Source: a bacterium (lineage in GTDB: Bacteria > Planctomycetota > Planctomycetia > Pirellulales > Pirellulaceae). Taken from it: 64,000 nt of DNA. Under the pieces are notes generated by a model. It saw only the letters and a list, made by a program, of their open reading frames with translations. It searched no databases and had not been told where the DNA came from. Of this stretch, positions 17,969-28,116 are shown piece by piece; within the stretch, counting starts at the first letter, position 1; the number at the start of each line of letters is the position of its first letter. The stretch is taken from contig WGNR01000012.1 of the NCBI GenBank assembly GCA_016124445.1, positions 434,001-498,000 on the forward strand, given 5' to 3'. The translations under genes and the position numbers were made by a program.

Positions 17969-20900
17969 ATGTCCCCGAAGACCTTCGTTGCCTGTCTCGC
18001 TTTGGCCATCGCCCCTGCCATCGTTTACGCGGAATCGAGCAACAAGATTCCTGCTGGCAAACATGTCGAGAAGATCGTCGCGTTCCCCGAGAAGGTGACG
18101 CTCGACGGACCGTTTGCCTACGCCCAGATTTTGATCACCGCCAAGCTCGACTCCGGCGAACAGGTCGATCTGACGCGCGACGCCAAGCGAGTCGATCAGT
18201 GGGATGCCGTTACCGTCACGCCCGATGGGCTGATTTCGCCAAAGAAAGATGCCACCGGTGAATTGGTCTTCCAGGTCGAAGGTCAAGAGCTGAAGGTCCC
18301 CGTGGAGGTCAAAGGGGCCCAAGCCGATTACCAGGCCGACTTCGTCCGCGATGTGAATCCGGCGATGAGCAAAATGGGCTGCAATGCTGGCACCTGTCAC
18401 GGAGCGAAGGATGGCAAGAATGGTTTCAAGCTGTCATTGCGAGGGTATGACCCGGTCTACGATCACCGCGCCCTGGTCGACGACGTGGCTGGTCGTCGCT
18501 TCAACCGGGCAGTGCCGGACCAAAGTCTGATGCTGCTCAAAGCGGACGGTACCGTCCCGCATGTCGGCGGCCAGCTGACCAAGTCAGGCGAGCGACGTTA
18601 CGAGATATTGAAGAACTGGATTGCCGGCGGCGTTGAGCTCGACTTGAATTCGCCCAAGGTCGAGAAGATCGCGATCTACCCAGAGAACCCAACCATTCCG
18701 CTGCCAGGCATGTCGCAGCAGTTTGTGATCTACGCCACGCTGACCAATGGAAAAGTGGTCGACGTGACGGCTGACTCGTTCATCTCCAGCGGCGACATCG
18801 AAGTCGCGACCGCCAACGAGCATGGCGTTCTGAAACTGCTGCGTCGCGGCGAAGCGCCAGTGTTGGCTCGATACGACGGTGCCTACGCCGCCACGACGGC
18901 AACGGTCATGGGGGATCGTTCCGAGTTCAAATGGGTCCAGCAGCCGCAAAACAACTACATCGACAAGCTGGTCGACGAAAAGCTGAAGCGGGTCAAGGTC
19001 GAATCGTCCGGGCTTTGCACCGACGACCAATTCGTTCGGCGGCTCTATCTCGACCTGACCGGCTTGCCGCCGACCTCGGATCAGGTTCGTCAGTTCCTGG
19101 ACGACAAGCGGCCCTCGGCCGAAAAGCGTAACGCGTTGATCGACGAGTTGATCGGCAGCGGACCGTATGTTGAATACTGGACCAACAAGTGGTGCGATCT
19201 GTTACAGGTCAACCAGAAATACCTGGGGGATCCTGGCGTGCACGCGTTGCGAAACTGGATCATGGATTCAGTCGCAGCGAACAAGCCATACGACCAGATG
19301 GTCTACGAAATCTTGACCGCTTCCGGCTCGACGCTCGATCACCCGGCCAGCGCCTACTACAAGATTCTGCGGACGCCCGAAGAGACGATGGAGAACACCA
19401 CGCAGTTGTTCCTCGCCGTTCGATTCAACTGCAACAAGTGCCACGATCATCCCTTCGAGCGTTGGACTCAGAACCAATACTACAACCTGTCAGCGTACTT
19501 CGCTCAGGTCGGTCGCAAAGAAGATAAACGGTTTGCTGGCCAACGCATTGGCGGTTCGGCCGTCGAGGGTGCCACGCCGTTGGTCGAAGTGATCTACGAC
19601 ACCGGCTCTGGAGAAGTAAAGCACCTACTGACAGGCAAAGTCACTCCGCCTGAATTCCCTTATCAATCGGACCTGATCGAAGAGGAAGGCTCGCGCCGCG
19701 AAGAGTTAGCCCATTGGTTGACCGACCCCAACAATCAGTACTTTGCGTCAAGCTACGTCAATCGCTTATGGGGTTATTTGCTCGGCCGGGGAATCATCGA
19801 GCCAATCGACGACATTCGGGCCGGCAATCCTCCGACCAATCCCGAGCTATTGGCAGCCCTGACGCAAAGCTTTGTGGACAGTGGATTCGACACGCAGCAC
19901 GTCATTCGCGAAATCTGTCGGTCGCGCGTCTATCAACAGTCGATCAACAGCAACCGCTGGAACGAAGACGACCATATTAACTTCTCGCACGCTATGCCGC
20001 GCCGGTTGCCGGCCGAAGTGCTATTTGATGCGATTCACGAAGTGACCGGTAGCGTCTACAACCTGCCGCAGTTGCCCAACGGCTTCCGTGCCGCCCAGCT
20101 TCCAGGTACCGATGTGCGGATTCCGTTCCTCGATGACTTCGGCCGTCCGCCGCGAGAAAGCTCCTGCGAATGCGAACGGGCCACCGGCGTGATGCTTGGT
20201 CCGGTCATGAAACTGGTCAACGGCCCGGTTATTAGCGACGCGATTGCCGACAACAACAATGCCTTGGCCAAACTGGCTAATGAAATCAAAGACGACCACG
20301 CGTTGATCGATGAAGTCTTCCTACGATTCCTCGCACGACATCCCAGCAAGGAAGAAATGCAGCTGAGTATCGAGATGCTGAGCCAACCGATTCCTGACTT
20401 GGAGGTCGCCCAGAAGGCCTTAAGCGGCCACCGTGCGGAGATGATGGCCAAGATGCCGCAGTGGGAAGAGTCACTCGGCCGTGTCGCCAGTTGGTCGCCG
20501 CTGACTTTGCAAGAAGGCAAGTCGAATGTCGGCGCCAAGTTCGAGAAGCAGGAAGACAACTCGGTGCTGGTCAGCGGCCCGTTGGCCAAAGACACCTACG
20601 AGTTGGTTTACGACATCCCGCCCGGTGAGCTGACCGGCTTGCGACTGGAAGCGATGCCGGATGACTCGCTATCCGAAAAAGGCCCTGGCCGCGCCGAAAA
20701 CGGCAATTTCGTCTTGAACGAGATTAAAGCCCATGTCCGCCTGCCGGATGGAAGCATGGGGCCGGAAGTCAAATTCGGCCGGGCCGAAGCGGACTTCTCG
20801 CAAGACAATTGGGACGTTCGCGGAGCGATTGATGGTAACGTTGCCAGCGGCTGGGCGGTCATGCCGAAGTTTGGCGAAAAGCATACCGCCCTCTTCGAAG

Positions 20901-21265
20901 TCGGCGGCGATGTCACCATTCCCGAAGGTTCCAAGCTCGTGATTCAGTTCGTCCAAGAGTTCCAGGACGGCAAACACCTGCTGGGCAAATTCCGCCTGGC
21001 GGCGACTTCAAGCCAGCGACCGGTGCAGCTGGAAAACAACCTTCCGGAAGACATCCGCCAAATTCTGGCCAAGCCTGCCGACCAGCGAAGCGACGCTGAA
21101 AAGCAGAAGCTAGTCACAATGTACCTGGCTTCCGATTCGCAGCTTAAAGAATTGGAGTCGCAATTGAATCAGGCCAAGGCCCTCGATCAAAACCGCCGAC
21201 TGACCGGGCTGCAGGACCTGGCTTGGGCCTTGATCAACAGCCCGGCATTTCTGTTCAACCGCTAG
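17969..21265 (+). CDS. Exported DUF1549/DUF1553 protein with two putative heme motifs
   Basis: This encodes 1098 residues with a signal peptide (1-21) and an N-terminal Ig-like region (about 30-115). A segment with C138-NAGT-C143-H144, a CX4CH arrangement, follows; then a second Ig-like part and DUF1549 (about 330-530) with a CxxCH at C488-NKC491-H492, DUF1553 (about 570-820) and a C-terminal galactose-binding-like region (about 850-1040). The two Cys-His motifs could bind c-type heme, one of them in the rarer spacing. A ribosome site (AGGAT) precedes the ATG. It follows the cytochrome/WD40 gene in the same transcript, and both proteins likely meet outside the cytoplasm. The function of the DUF1549/DUF1553 family is not established. 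Confidence 0.88.
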   Translation: MSPKTFVACLALAIAPAIVYAESSNKIPAGKHVEKIVAFPEKVTLDGPFAYAQILITAKLDSGEQVDLTRDAKRVDQWDAVTVTPDGLISPKKDATGELVFQVEGQELKVPVEVKGAQADYQADFVRDVNPAMSKMGCNAGTCHGAKDGKNGFKLSLRGYDPVYDHRALVDDVAGRRFNRAVPDQSLMLLKADGTVPHVGGQLTKSGERRYEILKNWIAGGVELDLNSPKVEKIAIYPENPTIPLPGMSQQFVIYATLTNGKVVDVTADSFISSGDIEVATANEHGVLKLLRRGEAPVLARYDGAYAATTATVMGDRSEFKWVQQPQNNYIDKLVDEKLKRVKVESSGLCTDDQFVRRLYLDLTGLPPTSDQVRQFLDDKRPSAEKRNALIDELIGSGPYVEYWTNKWCDLLQVNQKYLGDPGVHALRNWIMDSVAANKPYDQMVYEILTASGSTLDHPASAYYKILRTPEETMENTTQLFLAVRFNCNKCHDHPFERWTQNQYYNLSAYFAQVGRKEDKRFAGQRIGGSAVEGATPLVEVIYDTGSGEVKHLLTGKVTPPEFPYQSDLIEEEGSRREELAHWLTDPNNQYFASSYVNRLWGYLLGRGIIEPIDDIRAGNPPTNPELLAALTQSFVDSGFDTQHVIREICRSRVYQQSINSNRWNEDDHINFSHAMPRRLPAEVLFDAIHEVTGSVYNLPQLPNGFRAAQLPGTDVRIPFLDDFGRPPRESSCECERATGVMLGPVMKLVNGPVISDAIADNNNALAKLANEIKDDHALIDEVFLRFLARHPSKEEMQLSIEMLSQPIPDLEVAQKALSGHRAEMMAKMPQWEESLGRVASWSPLTLQEGKSNVGAKFEKQEDNSVLVSGPLAKDTYELVYDIPPGELTGLRLEAMPDDSLSEKGPGRAENGNFVLNEIKAHVRLPDGSMGPEVKFGRAEADFSQDNWDVRGAIDGNVASGWAVMPKFGEKHTALFEVGGDVTIPEGSKLVIQFVQEFQDGKHLLGKFRLAATSSQRPVQLENNLPEDIRQILAKPADQRSDAEKQKLVTMYLASDSQLKELESQLNQAKALDQNRRLTGLQDLAWALINSPAFLFNR

Positions 21266-21281
21266 TTGAAGCGGCAATCCA

Positions 21282-21306
21282 GCTCTCTCCCCTTAGGGGA
21301 GAGAGC
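21282..21306. terminator. GC-rich hairpin after the DUF1549/DUF1553 gene
   Basis: An 11-bp perfect stem (GCTCTCTCCCC with GGGGAGAGAGC) and a 3-nt loop start 17 nt past the stop codon at 21265. There is no T-run after it, so it may act as a 3' stabilising stem or a weak terminator. Confidence 0.5.
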
Positions 21307-21486
21307 ACTGTAAAGAGTTCTGGAAAACCCCGTATTTTGGGCTGCATGCACGCACCAGCCCAATCCTCTACTTTCGACCGCGTGTTGAGTCTGCCAAAAT
21401 CAGCGCGGTTAATTCCGGCAAACCTTTTTCGGTTGCGAGCGGTATTCTAAATAGCTTGCAGACAATTGCGCCGGCCCCCTACGAAC

Positions 21487-22374
21487 ATGCTGAAGACGCA
21501 CGACCTCACAAAACGATACGGCAATTTCCTGGCACTCGATCACGCGAACATCGAAGTTGCCCAAGGGGAATGCTGCGGCGTGCTGGGACCCAACGGGGCT
21601 GGCAAGTCGACGCTATTCCGGCTGTTGATGGGCTTTCTGCGGCCGACCGATGGCACCGCTCTGATTGGCGGCAAGGATTGTCAGAAGGAAAAGCTGGCCG
21701 TGCATGGGTTGGTTTCGTACTTGCCGGGCGACGTGCGGCTGTTCGACGAGATGCGTGGCAAACAGGTTCTGGAGTTCTTCGCAGATGTCCACGTCCGTGG
21801 CAACCGCGAGCGTTCCTATGCCACGGCCAAACGGTTAGACCTCGATATCTCTCGCCGCGTCGGCTACATGAGCACCGGCATGCGGCAGAAGCTCGGTCTG
21901 AGCATTGCTTTGGCCACCGATGCGCCGATGCTGATTATGGACGAGCCGACCACCAGTCTCGATCCGAACGTTCGCCGCGAAGTGATTCAAATGATCAGCG
22001 AGGCCCACAAATCAGGCCGAACGGTCGTGATCTGTTCGCATGTGTTGTCCGAAATCGAAGACATCTGCGATCGGGCGATCATCATGCGGCAAGGTCACGT
22101 CGTCCATGATCAAAGTTTGCCGGAATTAGCTCGGCGACACCTGGTCACCTTCGATCTTTCGCAGCCGCTACCCAGGGTGCCAGACGAGATTCGAGACCAC
22201 ATCCGCAGTGCGCGACAGGTTGAGCATACCGTTCGCCTCGAAACCGAAGGCGAACTTCGCGAAGTAATGGCTTGGGTAACGCAATTGCCATCGTGCGATC
22301 TGAAGGTAAACCGAATGGGACTACGCGAAGTTTACGATCAATACCATGCCCCTGTGAGCGAGCACGCCGCATGA
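21487..22374 (+). CDS. ABC transporter ATP-binding protein
   Basis: This encodes 295 residues from the ATG at 21487; a TTG seven codons earlier also opens the frame, but the ATG fits the family start. Walker A (GPNGAGKST), a signature in the variant form STGMRQKLGLSIA, Walker B (LIMDEPT) and the H-loop (ICSH) are all present. The signature with Met-Arg instead of LSGGQ is usual for DrrA/NatA-type exporters. The ATPase works with the membrane protein encoded by the next gene, whose ATG overlaps this gene's stop (ATGA), so the pair is translationally coupled. The substrate is not predictable from the sequence. Confidence 0.93.
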   Translation: MLKTHDLTKRYGNFLALDHANIEVAQGECCGVLGPNGAGKSTLFRLLMGFLRPTDGTALIGGKDCQKEKLAVHGLVSYLPGDVRLFDEMRGKQVLEFFADVHVRGNRERSYATAKRLDLDISRRVGYMSTGMRQKLGLSIALATDAPMLIMDEPTTSLDPNVRREVIQMISEAHKSGRTVVICSHVLSEIEDICDRAIIMRQGHVVHDQSLPELARRHLVTFDLSQPLPRVPDEIRDHIRSARQVEHTVRLETEGELREVMAWVTQLPSCDLKVNRMGLREVYDQYHAPVSEHAA

Positions 22375-23345
22375 ACCTGGCCATGTTACGGCAAGTCTGG
22401 CGCGAATCGCGTTTGCTGATGTTGGGCGTCGCGGTCGTGCTGTTTATCTTCTGCTGGATCCGAGTCTGGATTGTCGGCCGGGTAGACATGAGCCGGTTTC
22501 AGGGCATCCTCGAAATCCTGCGGCCTGAGTTCGAGAACTTCTCGGCTGTCAGCTTCGAGCAGGCTTTAACCTACCCAGGCCGCGTCGCGTTCACATTCAC
22601 CGAGCCGATGGTGATCCTGATGGTCGTTGTGTGGGGCATTGCCCGTGGAAGCGATGCGGTCAGTGGGCCCCTTGGCCGCGGCACCATGGAAATGATGCTC
22701 TCACAGCCGGTCAGCCGATTTCAGTACTTGCTCAGCAAGAATCTGATCACGGTGATCGGATCGGTAGTGATCGCCATGAGCGCCTACGCTGGCCTAGTAT
22801 GTGGCATCGAGTTTACGACCGTCAAAAGGGAATCGCCGCCGGTGAAAATGCAGATTCCACTGGTCAAGATTGAGGTCGAGATCCCGTTCATCCAAAATCC
22901 GAACGCTCCGAAGCGTATGCCCCTGTCCGATTTCGTCGACAAAGAGGATTTCTTCCCTTCGGCACTCAACATGGTCGGCTTGGGGCTGTTCTTCGGCGGA
23001 TTCACCACGTTGATGTCGGCATGGGATCAGTATCGCTGGCGAACGATCGCCATCGCAGCGGGCTTCTTGATCATGCAGCTGCTGCTGCGCGTGATGTCGC
23101 TTTCCGTCGAAGAACTGCACTGGCTGAAATACGCCACGATTTTCACGCTGTACGAACCGGAAGTCCTGGTCAGCTATGCGGTCCACACGCCTGGCGGGGC
23201 TTGGAGCTTTTGGTTTCCGAAAAGTCAGGAAGAATGGAAACTTGGCGGAATGGCCTACCTGACCTTTCTGTCAGGCGGCGGCCTGGCGGGCTTCGCCAGT
23301 GCGACCTGGATTTTCTGCCGTCGAGATTTGCCGGCCCCGGTGTAG
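22371..23345 (+). CDS. ABC transporter permease (ABC-2 type)
   Basis: This encodes 324 residues with about six predicted membrane segments: near 15-35, 85-100, 125-150, 200-215, 230-250 and 300-318. The segment arrangement and the loop after the second segment resemble ABC-2 permeases of exporters such as NatB. The 4-nt overlap with the ATP-binding protein gene supports one transporter. A sizeable extramembrane loop (about 155-200) lies between TM3 and TM4. No accessory gene follows; the transcript probably ends before the convergent tRNA terminator. Confidence 0.85.
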   Translation: MNLAMLRQVWRESRLLMLGVAVVLFIFCWIRVWIVGRVDMSRFQGILEILRPEFENFSAVSFEQALTYPGRVAFTFTEPMVILMVVVWGIARGSDAVSGPLGRGTMEMMLSQPVSRFQYLLSKNLITVIGSVVIAMSAYAGLVCGIEFTTVKRESPPVKMQIPLVKIEVEIPFIQNPNAPKRMPLSDFVDKEDFFPSALNMVGLGLFFGGFTTLMSAWDQYRWRTIAIAAGFLIMQLLLRVMSLSVEELHWLKYATIFTLYEPEVLVSYAVHTPGGAWSFWFPKSQEEWKLGGMAYLTFLSGGGLAGFASATWIFCRRDLPAPV

Positions 23346-23374
23346 TGTCCCGTACGGACGAACGATACGAGCAT

Positions 23375-23404
23375 AAAAAAGCCACGTCGATTTCGACGTG
23401 GCTT
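23375..23404 (-). terminator. Terminator of the tRNA-Arg transcript
   Basis: A perfect 12-bp stem (23379-23390 with 23393-23404) has a very short loop, and read on the minus strand it is followed by a T-run (bases 23380-23375). It lies just 11 nt past the tRNA 3' end. It may also receive transcripts of the ABC permease from the other side. Confidence 0.85.
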
Positions 23405-23415
23405 ATCGTGCAAAG

Positions 23416-23488
23416 CACGGGAGGAGGGACTCGAACCCCCAACCCTTGGTTCCGAAGACCAATGCTCTATCCATTGAGCTACTCCCGC
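23416..23488 (-). tRNA. tRNA-Arg (anticodon TCG)
   Basis: The minus-strand sequence folds as a cloverleaf of 73 nt. The acceptor stem GCGGGAG pairs with CTCCCGT, with a G-T pair at position 1-72. The D stem is GCTC/GAGC with an 8-nt loop. The anticodon stem is TTGGT/ACCAA with loop CTTCGGA, giving anticodon TCG, which reads CGA (Arg). The T stem is GGGGG/CCCTC with TTCGAGT loop. The 3' CCA is not encoded. It is a single-gene unit with its own terminator. Confidence 0.93.
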
Positions 23489-23699
23489 TTGGTTTTGCGG
23501 TAATCCAGTGATGATACCATTTAAGCATTTGCCCGCAACTACCGGCTCAGACAGTTATGGGCCTGCAAAGGTTCGTGCGCGGGCCGATCTGACGAGCCGC
23601 TTGCGCACTACTCGCGAAAAGCTGGCTCGTGCGGCATAATAGATAAACCTTGTCAGCTTCCCAAGACTCCGAGTGCGCCCCGAAAAAACTCACAAGTTT

Positions 23700-24392
23700 A
23701 TGGCATATATCACGTTGCGAATCATCGACGGTGCCGACCGGGGGGCAATCTACGAGGGTTTGGAGACCCCGGTATCCATCGGTCGCGAAGAAGGAAACAC
23801 CTTGCAGCTGAAAGATGACCGGGTCAGCCGGTTCCATTTGAAAATTCAGGAAGACCACAACAAGGTGGTCCTCACCGACCTGGAGAGCACCAACGGAACC
23901 CGCGTTAATGGCGAAGATATCCACCTCCGGATTTTGCGCCACGGCGACATGATCCAGGTTGGCCGATCGGTCATTATTTACGGCTCCGAAAAACAAATCG
24001 CCGTTCGCCTGGCCGCCCTTCGCAAGCAGCACGAAGAGAAGGGGGCCGATCTTCCCGAAGACGATCGAACCGTCGGTCCTGACGATCATCCGCCTGAAGG
24101 CGAATCGTCGCTCGAATTCGAGTTGAACTGGAATGCCCAGCAAGACGACCTTCAAGCGGCCATCTACTCGCTGCAACCGCCGGAATTACCTGAACGGCTA
24201 AGTCCTGCTCAGGCCGCGCAGCTTGCCGAATTGATGGACTATGTCCATATCCGCCTGCGACACCTCCTCCTGAGCGTGGAAGTCAACGAACGAACTGAAT
24301 CGGTCACGCTGGCCATGCGCGAGTGGCAAAATCTGCTCGATCTGCAATCTCGGCTGTCGATGCTTTTGCGAAGTATTGGCGAACCAGAATAA
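23700..24392 (+). CDS. FHA-domain protein
   Basis: This encodes 230 residues from the ATG at 23700; a GTG nine codons earlier opens the frame but lies before the family start. The FHA domain covers about 3-100, with the conserved GREEGN, SRFHLKI and STNGTRVNG elements that bind phosphothreonine. After it come an acidic linker (about 130-155) and a helical C-terminal part (about 170-225). FHA proteins read Ser/Thr phosphorylation, so a kinase partner is expected elsewhere in the genome. It stands alone between the tRNA and dnaE. Confidence 0.88.
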   Translation: MAYITLRIIDGADRGAIYEGLETPVSIGREEGNTLQLKDDRVSRFHLKIQEDHNKVVLTDLESTNGTRVNGEDIHLRILRHGDMIQVGRSVIIYGSEKQIAVRLAALRKQHEEKGADLPEDDRTVGPDDHPPEGESSLEFELNWNAQQDDLQAAIYSLQPPELPERLSPAQAAQLAELMDYVHIRLRHLLLSVEVNERTESVTLAMREWQNLLDLQSRLSMLLRSIGEPE

Positions 24393-24576
24393 TTCTTTCT
24401 GGCCGGTCCGCTTCGAAATTCATCGTTCGGATCACCGCATTGAAAATCGGATGCTCGGCGCGTCTTGTGTCAATTGGTTTTCATTCGTCGCCAAGCTGAT
24501 AAAATCGGCGTGCTGAAGATTCCTCTCGCCGCAACCAGCTTCCATCATGCGGCCATTTCCACGGAGCGGAGCCCGA

Positions 24577-27500
24577 ATGAGCCAGTCGTTCGTCCATTTG
24601 CATTGCCATTCGCATTACAGCCTTCTGGACGGAGCCGGGCCGATTCCCAAGCTCGTCACGCGCGCCAAAGAGCATGGCATGAATGCCCTGGCCCTGACCG
24701 ATCACGGTAATCTGCACGGGGCACTGCAGTTCTACAACACCTGCAAGGCGAACGAGATCAACCCGATCATCGGCTACGAAGCCTACATCGCCCCCGGCAG
24801 CCGTCTGGAAAAGTCCGGCGGGATGCGAGGTTCGAACTATCACCTCACGCTGCTGGCCCAAAACAAGACCGGCTTCAAAAACCTGGTGAAGCTCGCTTCG
24901 GCCGCTTACCTGGAAGGTTTCTACTTCAAGCCGCGTATCGATAAAGAACTGCTCGAAAAATTCAACGAAGGAATCATCTGCCTGAGCGGTTGCGTTTCGA
25001 GCGAGTTCTCGAAGATCGTCATGCGCGGAACCGACACGGCCGAAGTTTTGAGGGAAGCGGAAGAAACGGCCGGCTGGTTCCAAAAACTATTCGGCGACCG
25101 TTACTTCATCGAGATCATGAACAACGGTCTCGACATCCAGAAGATGCAGTTGGAAGGGGCCGTCGATGTGGCCAAAAAGCTCGGCATGCCGCTAGTCGCC
25201 ACGAGCGATACGCACTACGTCGACCAGACCGACGCCGAAGCTCAAGACATCTTGTTGTGCGTCAACACCGGTAAATTCCGCACCGACGCTTCGCGGATGA
25301 AGATGGAGAACGACCAGTTCTATCTTCGCAGCCCCGATGACATGTACGCCCATTTCCCAGGGCTGGAAGATGCCTGCGCGCGTAGCCAAGAGATTGCCGA
25401 CACGGTCGATATCGACTTGGAACTGGGCAAACGTCACTTTCCTTCGTTCAACATCCCTGACGGCAAAACGGCAGACGATTACCTTCGCGAGCTTTGCGTC
25501 CAAGGGCTCAAAGAACGCTACGCCGGCGACGAAGAGATGCTGCCAGGCGGCCAGCTCAGCGAGATCGTCATGGCCCGGCTCGATCGCGAACTGGGGGTGA
25601 TCAGCAAGCTTGGATTTCCGAACTACTTCTTGATCGTGTGGGACTTCGTGGTCGAAGCCCGCAAGCAGAACATCCCGGCAACCGCTCGTGGTAGCGGCGT
25701 GGGGGCATTGGTTTGTTTCGCGCTGTACTTGAGCCACGTTTGTCCGATCAAGTACGACTTGCTGTTCGAGCGGTTCCTCGACGAAAACCGCCTGGAAGCA
25801 CCTGATATCGATATCGACTTCGACAAAGAACGTCGCGGTATGGTTATCAAGTACGTGAAGGACAAGTACGGCGAAGCGAACGTGGCCCAGATCGGGACGT
25901 TCGGTACGCTGGCCGCCCGGGCCGCGATCAAAGATGTCGGCCGCGCGATGGGCTTGCCGCTGGATATGGTCAACGAGGTGACCGGCATGGTGCCCGATCA
26001 ACTGGGTATCAAGCTGAAAGCGGCGCTCGAGCAAAGCGCCGACATGCAGGCCGCCTACAACTCGAACCCCGACATCAAAGAGCTGCTCGATCTGGCGATG
26101 AAGATCGAAGGGCTCGCTCGCAACGTCGGCACCCATGCCGCGGCGGTGGTGATCGCCGACGAACCGCTGACCGAGTACGTTCCGCTCTGCCGCGTTTCCG
26201 GTAAAGACGACATCATCACCCAGTGGTCGATGAACGACGTCGAAGCGGCTGGCCTGTTGAAGATGGACTTCCTCGGCCTGCGAAACTTGACCATCCTGCG
26301 AAACGCTGTCGATCTGATCAAAAAGGTTCGGGGCGAGGATCTTGACATCTTGCGGCTTCCCTTAGAGGACAAACCAACCTTCGACCTGCTGCGGCGGGGC
26401 GAAACGAAGGGGGTGTTCCAGTTGGAAAGCGGCGGTATTCGCGACCTGCTCAAACGGATGCGGCCGGACAGCTTCCTCGACATCATCGCGACCAACGCCC
26501 TCTATCGACCTGGCCCGCTTGAAGGGGGCATGGTCGACGACTACATCGAAGTGAAGCATGGCCGCAAAGAAGCAGTCTACAAGCACCAGGTGCTCAAAGA
26601 CGTTCTGGAAGAGACCAACGGCGTGATGGTCTACCAGGAACAAGTCATGCGGATTTTGAACCGCTTGGGCGGCATCCCGCTCGCCAAAGCGTATACCTGT
26701 ATTAAGGCGATCAGTAAGAAGAAAGAATCGATCATCCAGGCCAACCGCGAGCAGTTCCTGGAAGGTGCCCAGGAAAAGGGCCTGACCAAGCAGGAAGCGA
26801 CCGATTTCTGGGACATGATCGTCAAGTTCGCCGGCTATGGCTTCAACAAAAGCCACTCGACCGCCTACGCGTTGGTCGCCTACCAAACGGCCTACCTCAA
26901 AGCACACTATCCGATCGAGTTCATGGCGGCCCTTCTCTCCGGCGATATTTCCGGGCGAAACTTCAAGACGAAGGACTCGCTGGTCGAGCATATGGAAGAC
27001 GCCGAGCGGATGAACATCGAAGTTGCTCCGCCCGATGTGAATGTCTCGGATGAAGAATTCACCGTCAAAGATGGCAAAATCGTCTTTGCCCTCAGCGCGA
27101 TCAAGGGCTGTGGCGGCGGCGCGGCCGAAGCGATCGTGGCTGCGCGCGAGAAAGATGGTCCGTTCACTGATATCTACGACTTCTGCGAACGTGTTGATCC
27201 ATCGCAGTGCAGCAAAGGTGCCATCGAAACGTTGATCAAGGCGGGCGCCTTCGACAAGCTCGGAGGCCATCGCGCTCAGTACGCGGCCGCCCTCGACAAG
27301 GCGATCCAGTCAGGTGCCTCCGCCATTGCTGATCGCAAGGCAGGCCAGAAAAGCCTGTTTGCCGCTGTGGAAGATCCGGTGGAAGATGCCAAAGCAGTCA
27401 CCCTGCCAGAAGTGCCAGCGTGGCCTGATAAAGAGCTGTTGGGCTACGAAAAGGAGTGCCTCGGTTTCTATTGGTCAAGCCATCCGCTGGCTGAGTTTTC

Positions 27501-28116
27501 CCGGAAGTTCGAGATGTGTTGCTCGCATAAGACGTCCACATTGACCGGGCTGAAGGACAAGGCCGAAGTAACGCTGGGCGGCATGGTCGGTTCGATCAAA
27601 TTGGCTCACACCCGCAAGGCCCGCGCTGGCAGCACACACACCAAGTACGCCAACTTCGATCTGGAAGATGTCGATGGCGGCATCCGCTGCATCATGTGGC
27701 CGGAAGATTACGCCAAGTCAGGCGAGAGCCTCCGACCTGATGGGGTTTACATCATTTCCGGTCGTCTCGATCGCCGAGGTGGAGACGATGAAGCGAACCT
27801 GATCGTTAATGAACTGGTTCCGATCGAAGAGGTCGAAACTCGCTATGCCCGCGGCGTTGTTGTGCGAATCGATCAGCAGGTCCACTCCGAAGACAAACTG
27901 GCGACGCTGGTCGAGATTGTCCGCGGCTATCCCGGCAACTGTGAGTTTCGCCTGGTGCTGATCCTGGCAGATGGCCGCCAGGTCGCCATGAAGAGTCAGC
28001 GAGGCGTCGATCTTTCCCCCGAAATGCGCACCCGCGTCGACCAGCTGCTCGGCGAAGGCAACTTCGAGCTTCTTTTGCGGCGGCCAGCCAACGGCAACAT
28101 GCGAAGCTCGGCCTAA
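24577..28116 (+). CDS. dnaE: DNA polymerase III alpha subunit DnaE
   Basis: This encodes 1179 residues, normal for DnaE1. The start at 24577 (MSQSFVHLHCHSHYSLL) has GGAG upstream; an in-frame ATG at 24547 adds ten residues that do not look family-like. Domains in order: PHP (about 5-210, with HLHCHSHYS, LTDHGNLHG), palm/fingers of the polIIIalpha type (about 280-800, with ARGSGVGALVCF and the catalytic DIDIDFD at about 410-414), helix-hairpin-helix (about 830-900) and an OB-fold (about 1000-1080). It is the replicative polymerase of the chromosome, acting with the beta clamp. The gene seems to be transcribed alone. Identity is certain. Confidence 0.98.
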   Translation: MSQSFVHLHCHSHYSLLDGAGPIPKLVTRAKEHGMNALALTDHGNLHGALQFYNTCKANEINPIIGYEAYIAPGSRLEKSGGMRGSNYHLTLLAQNKTGFKNLVKLASAAYLEGFYFKPRIDKELLEKFNEGIICLSGCVSSEFSKIVMRGTDTAEVLREAEETAGWFQKLFGDRYFIEIMNNGLDIQKMQLEGAVDVAKKLGMPLVATSDTHYVDQTDAEAQDILLCVNTGKFRTDASRMKMENDQFYLRSPDDMYAHFPGLEDACARSQEIADTVDIDLELGKRHFPSFNIPDGKTADDYLRELCVQGLKERYAGDEEMLPGGQLSEIVMARLDRELGVISKLGFPNYFLIVWDFVVEARKQNIPATARGSGVGALVCFALYLSHVCPIKYDLLFERFLDENRLEAPDIDIDFDKERRGMVIKYVKDKYGEANVAQIGTFGTLAARAAIKDVGRAMGLPLDMVNEVTGMVPDQLGIKLKAALEQSADMQAAYNSNPDIKELLDLAMKIEGLARNVGTHAAAVVIADEPLTEYVPLCRVSGKDDIITQWSMNDVEAAGLLKMDFLGLRNLTILRNAVDLIKKVRGEDLDILRLPLEDKPTFDLLRRGETKGVFQLESGGIRDLLKRMRPDSFLDIIATNALYRPGPLEGGMVDDYIEVKHGRKEAVYKHQVLKDVLEETNGVMVYQEQVMRILNRLGGIPLAKAYTCIKAISKKKESIIQANREQFLEGAQEKGLTKQEATDFWDMIVKFAGYGFNKSHSTAYALVAYQTAYLKAHYPIEFMAALLSGDISGRNFKTKDSLVEHMEDAERMNIEVAPPDVNVSDEEFTVKDGKIVFALSAIKGCGGGAAEAIVAAREKDGPFTDIYDFCERVDPSQCSKGAIETLIKAGAFDKLGGHRAQYAAALDKAIQSGASAIADRKAGQKSLFAAVEDPVEDAKAVTLPEVPAWPDKELLGYEKECLGFYWSSHPLAEFSRKFEMCCSHKTSTLTGLKDKAEVTLGGMVGSIKLAHTRKARAGSTHTKYANFDLEDVDGGIRCIMWPEDYAKSGESLRPDGVYIISGRLDRRGGDDEANLIVNELVPIEEVETRYARGVVVRIDQQVHSEDKLATLVEIVRGYPGNCEFRLVLILADGRQVAMKSQRGVDLSPEMRTRVDQLLGEGNFELLLRRPANGNMRSSA

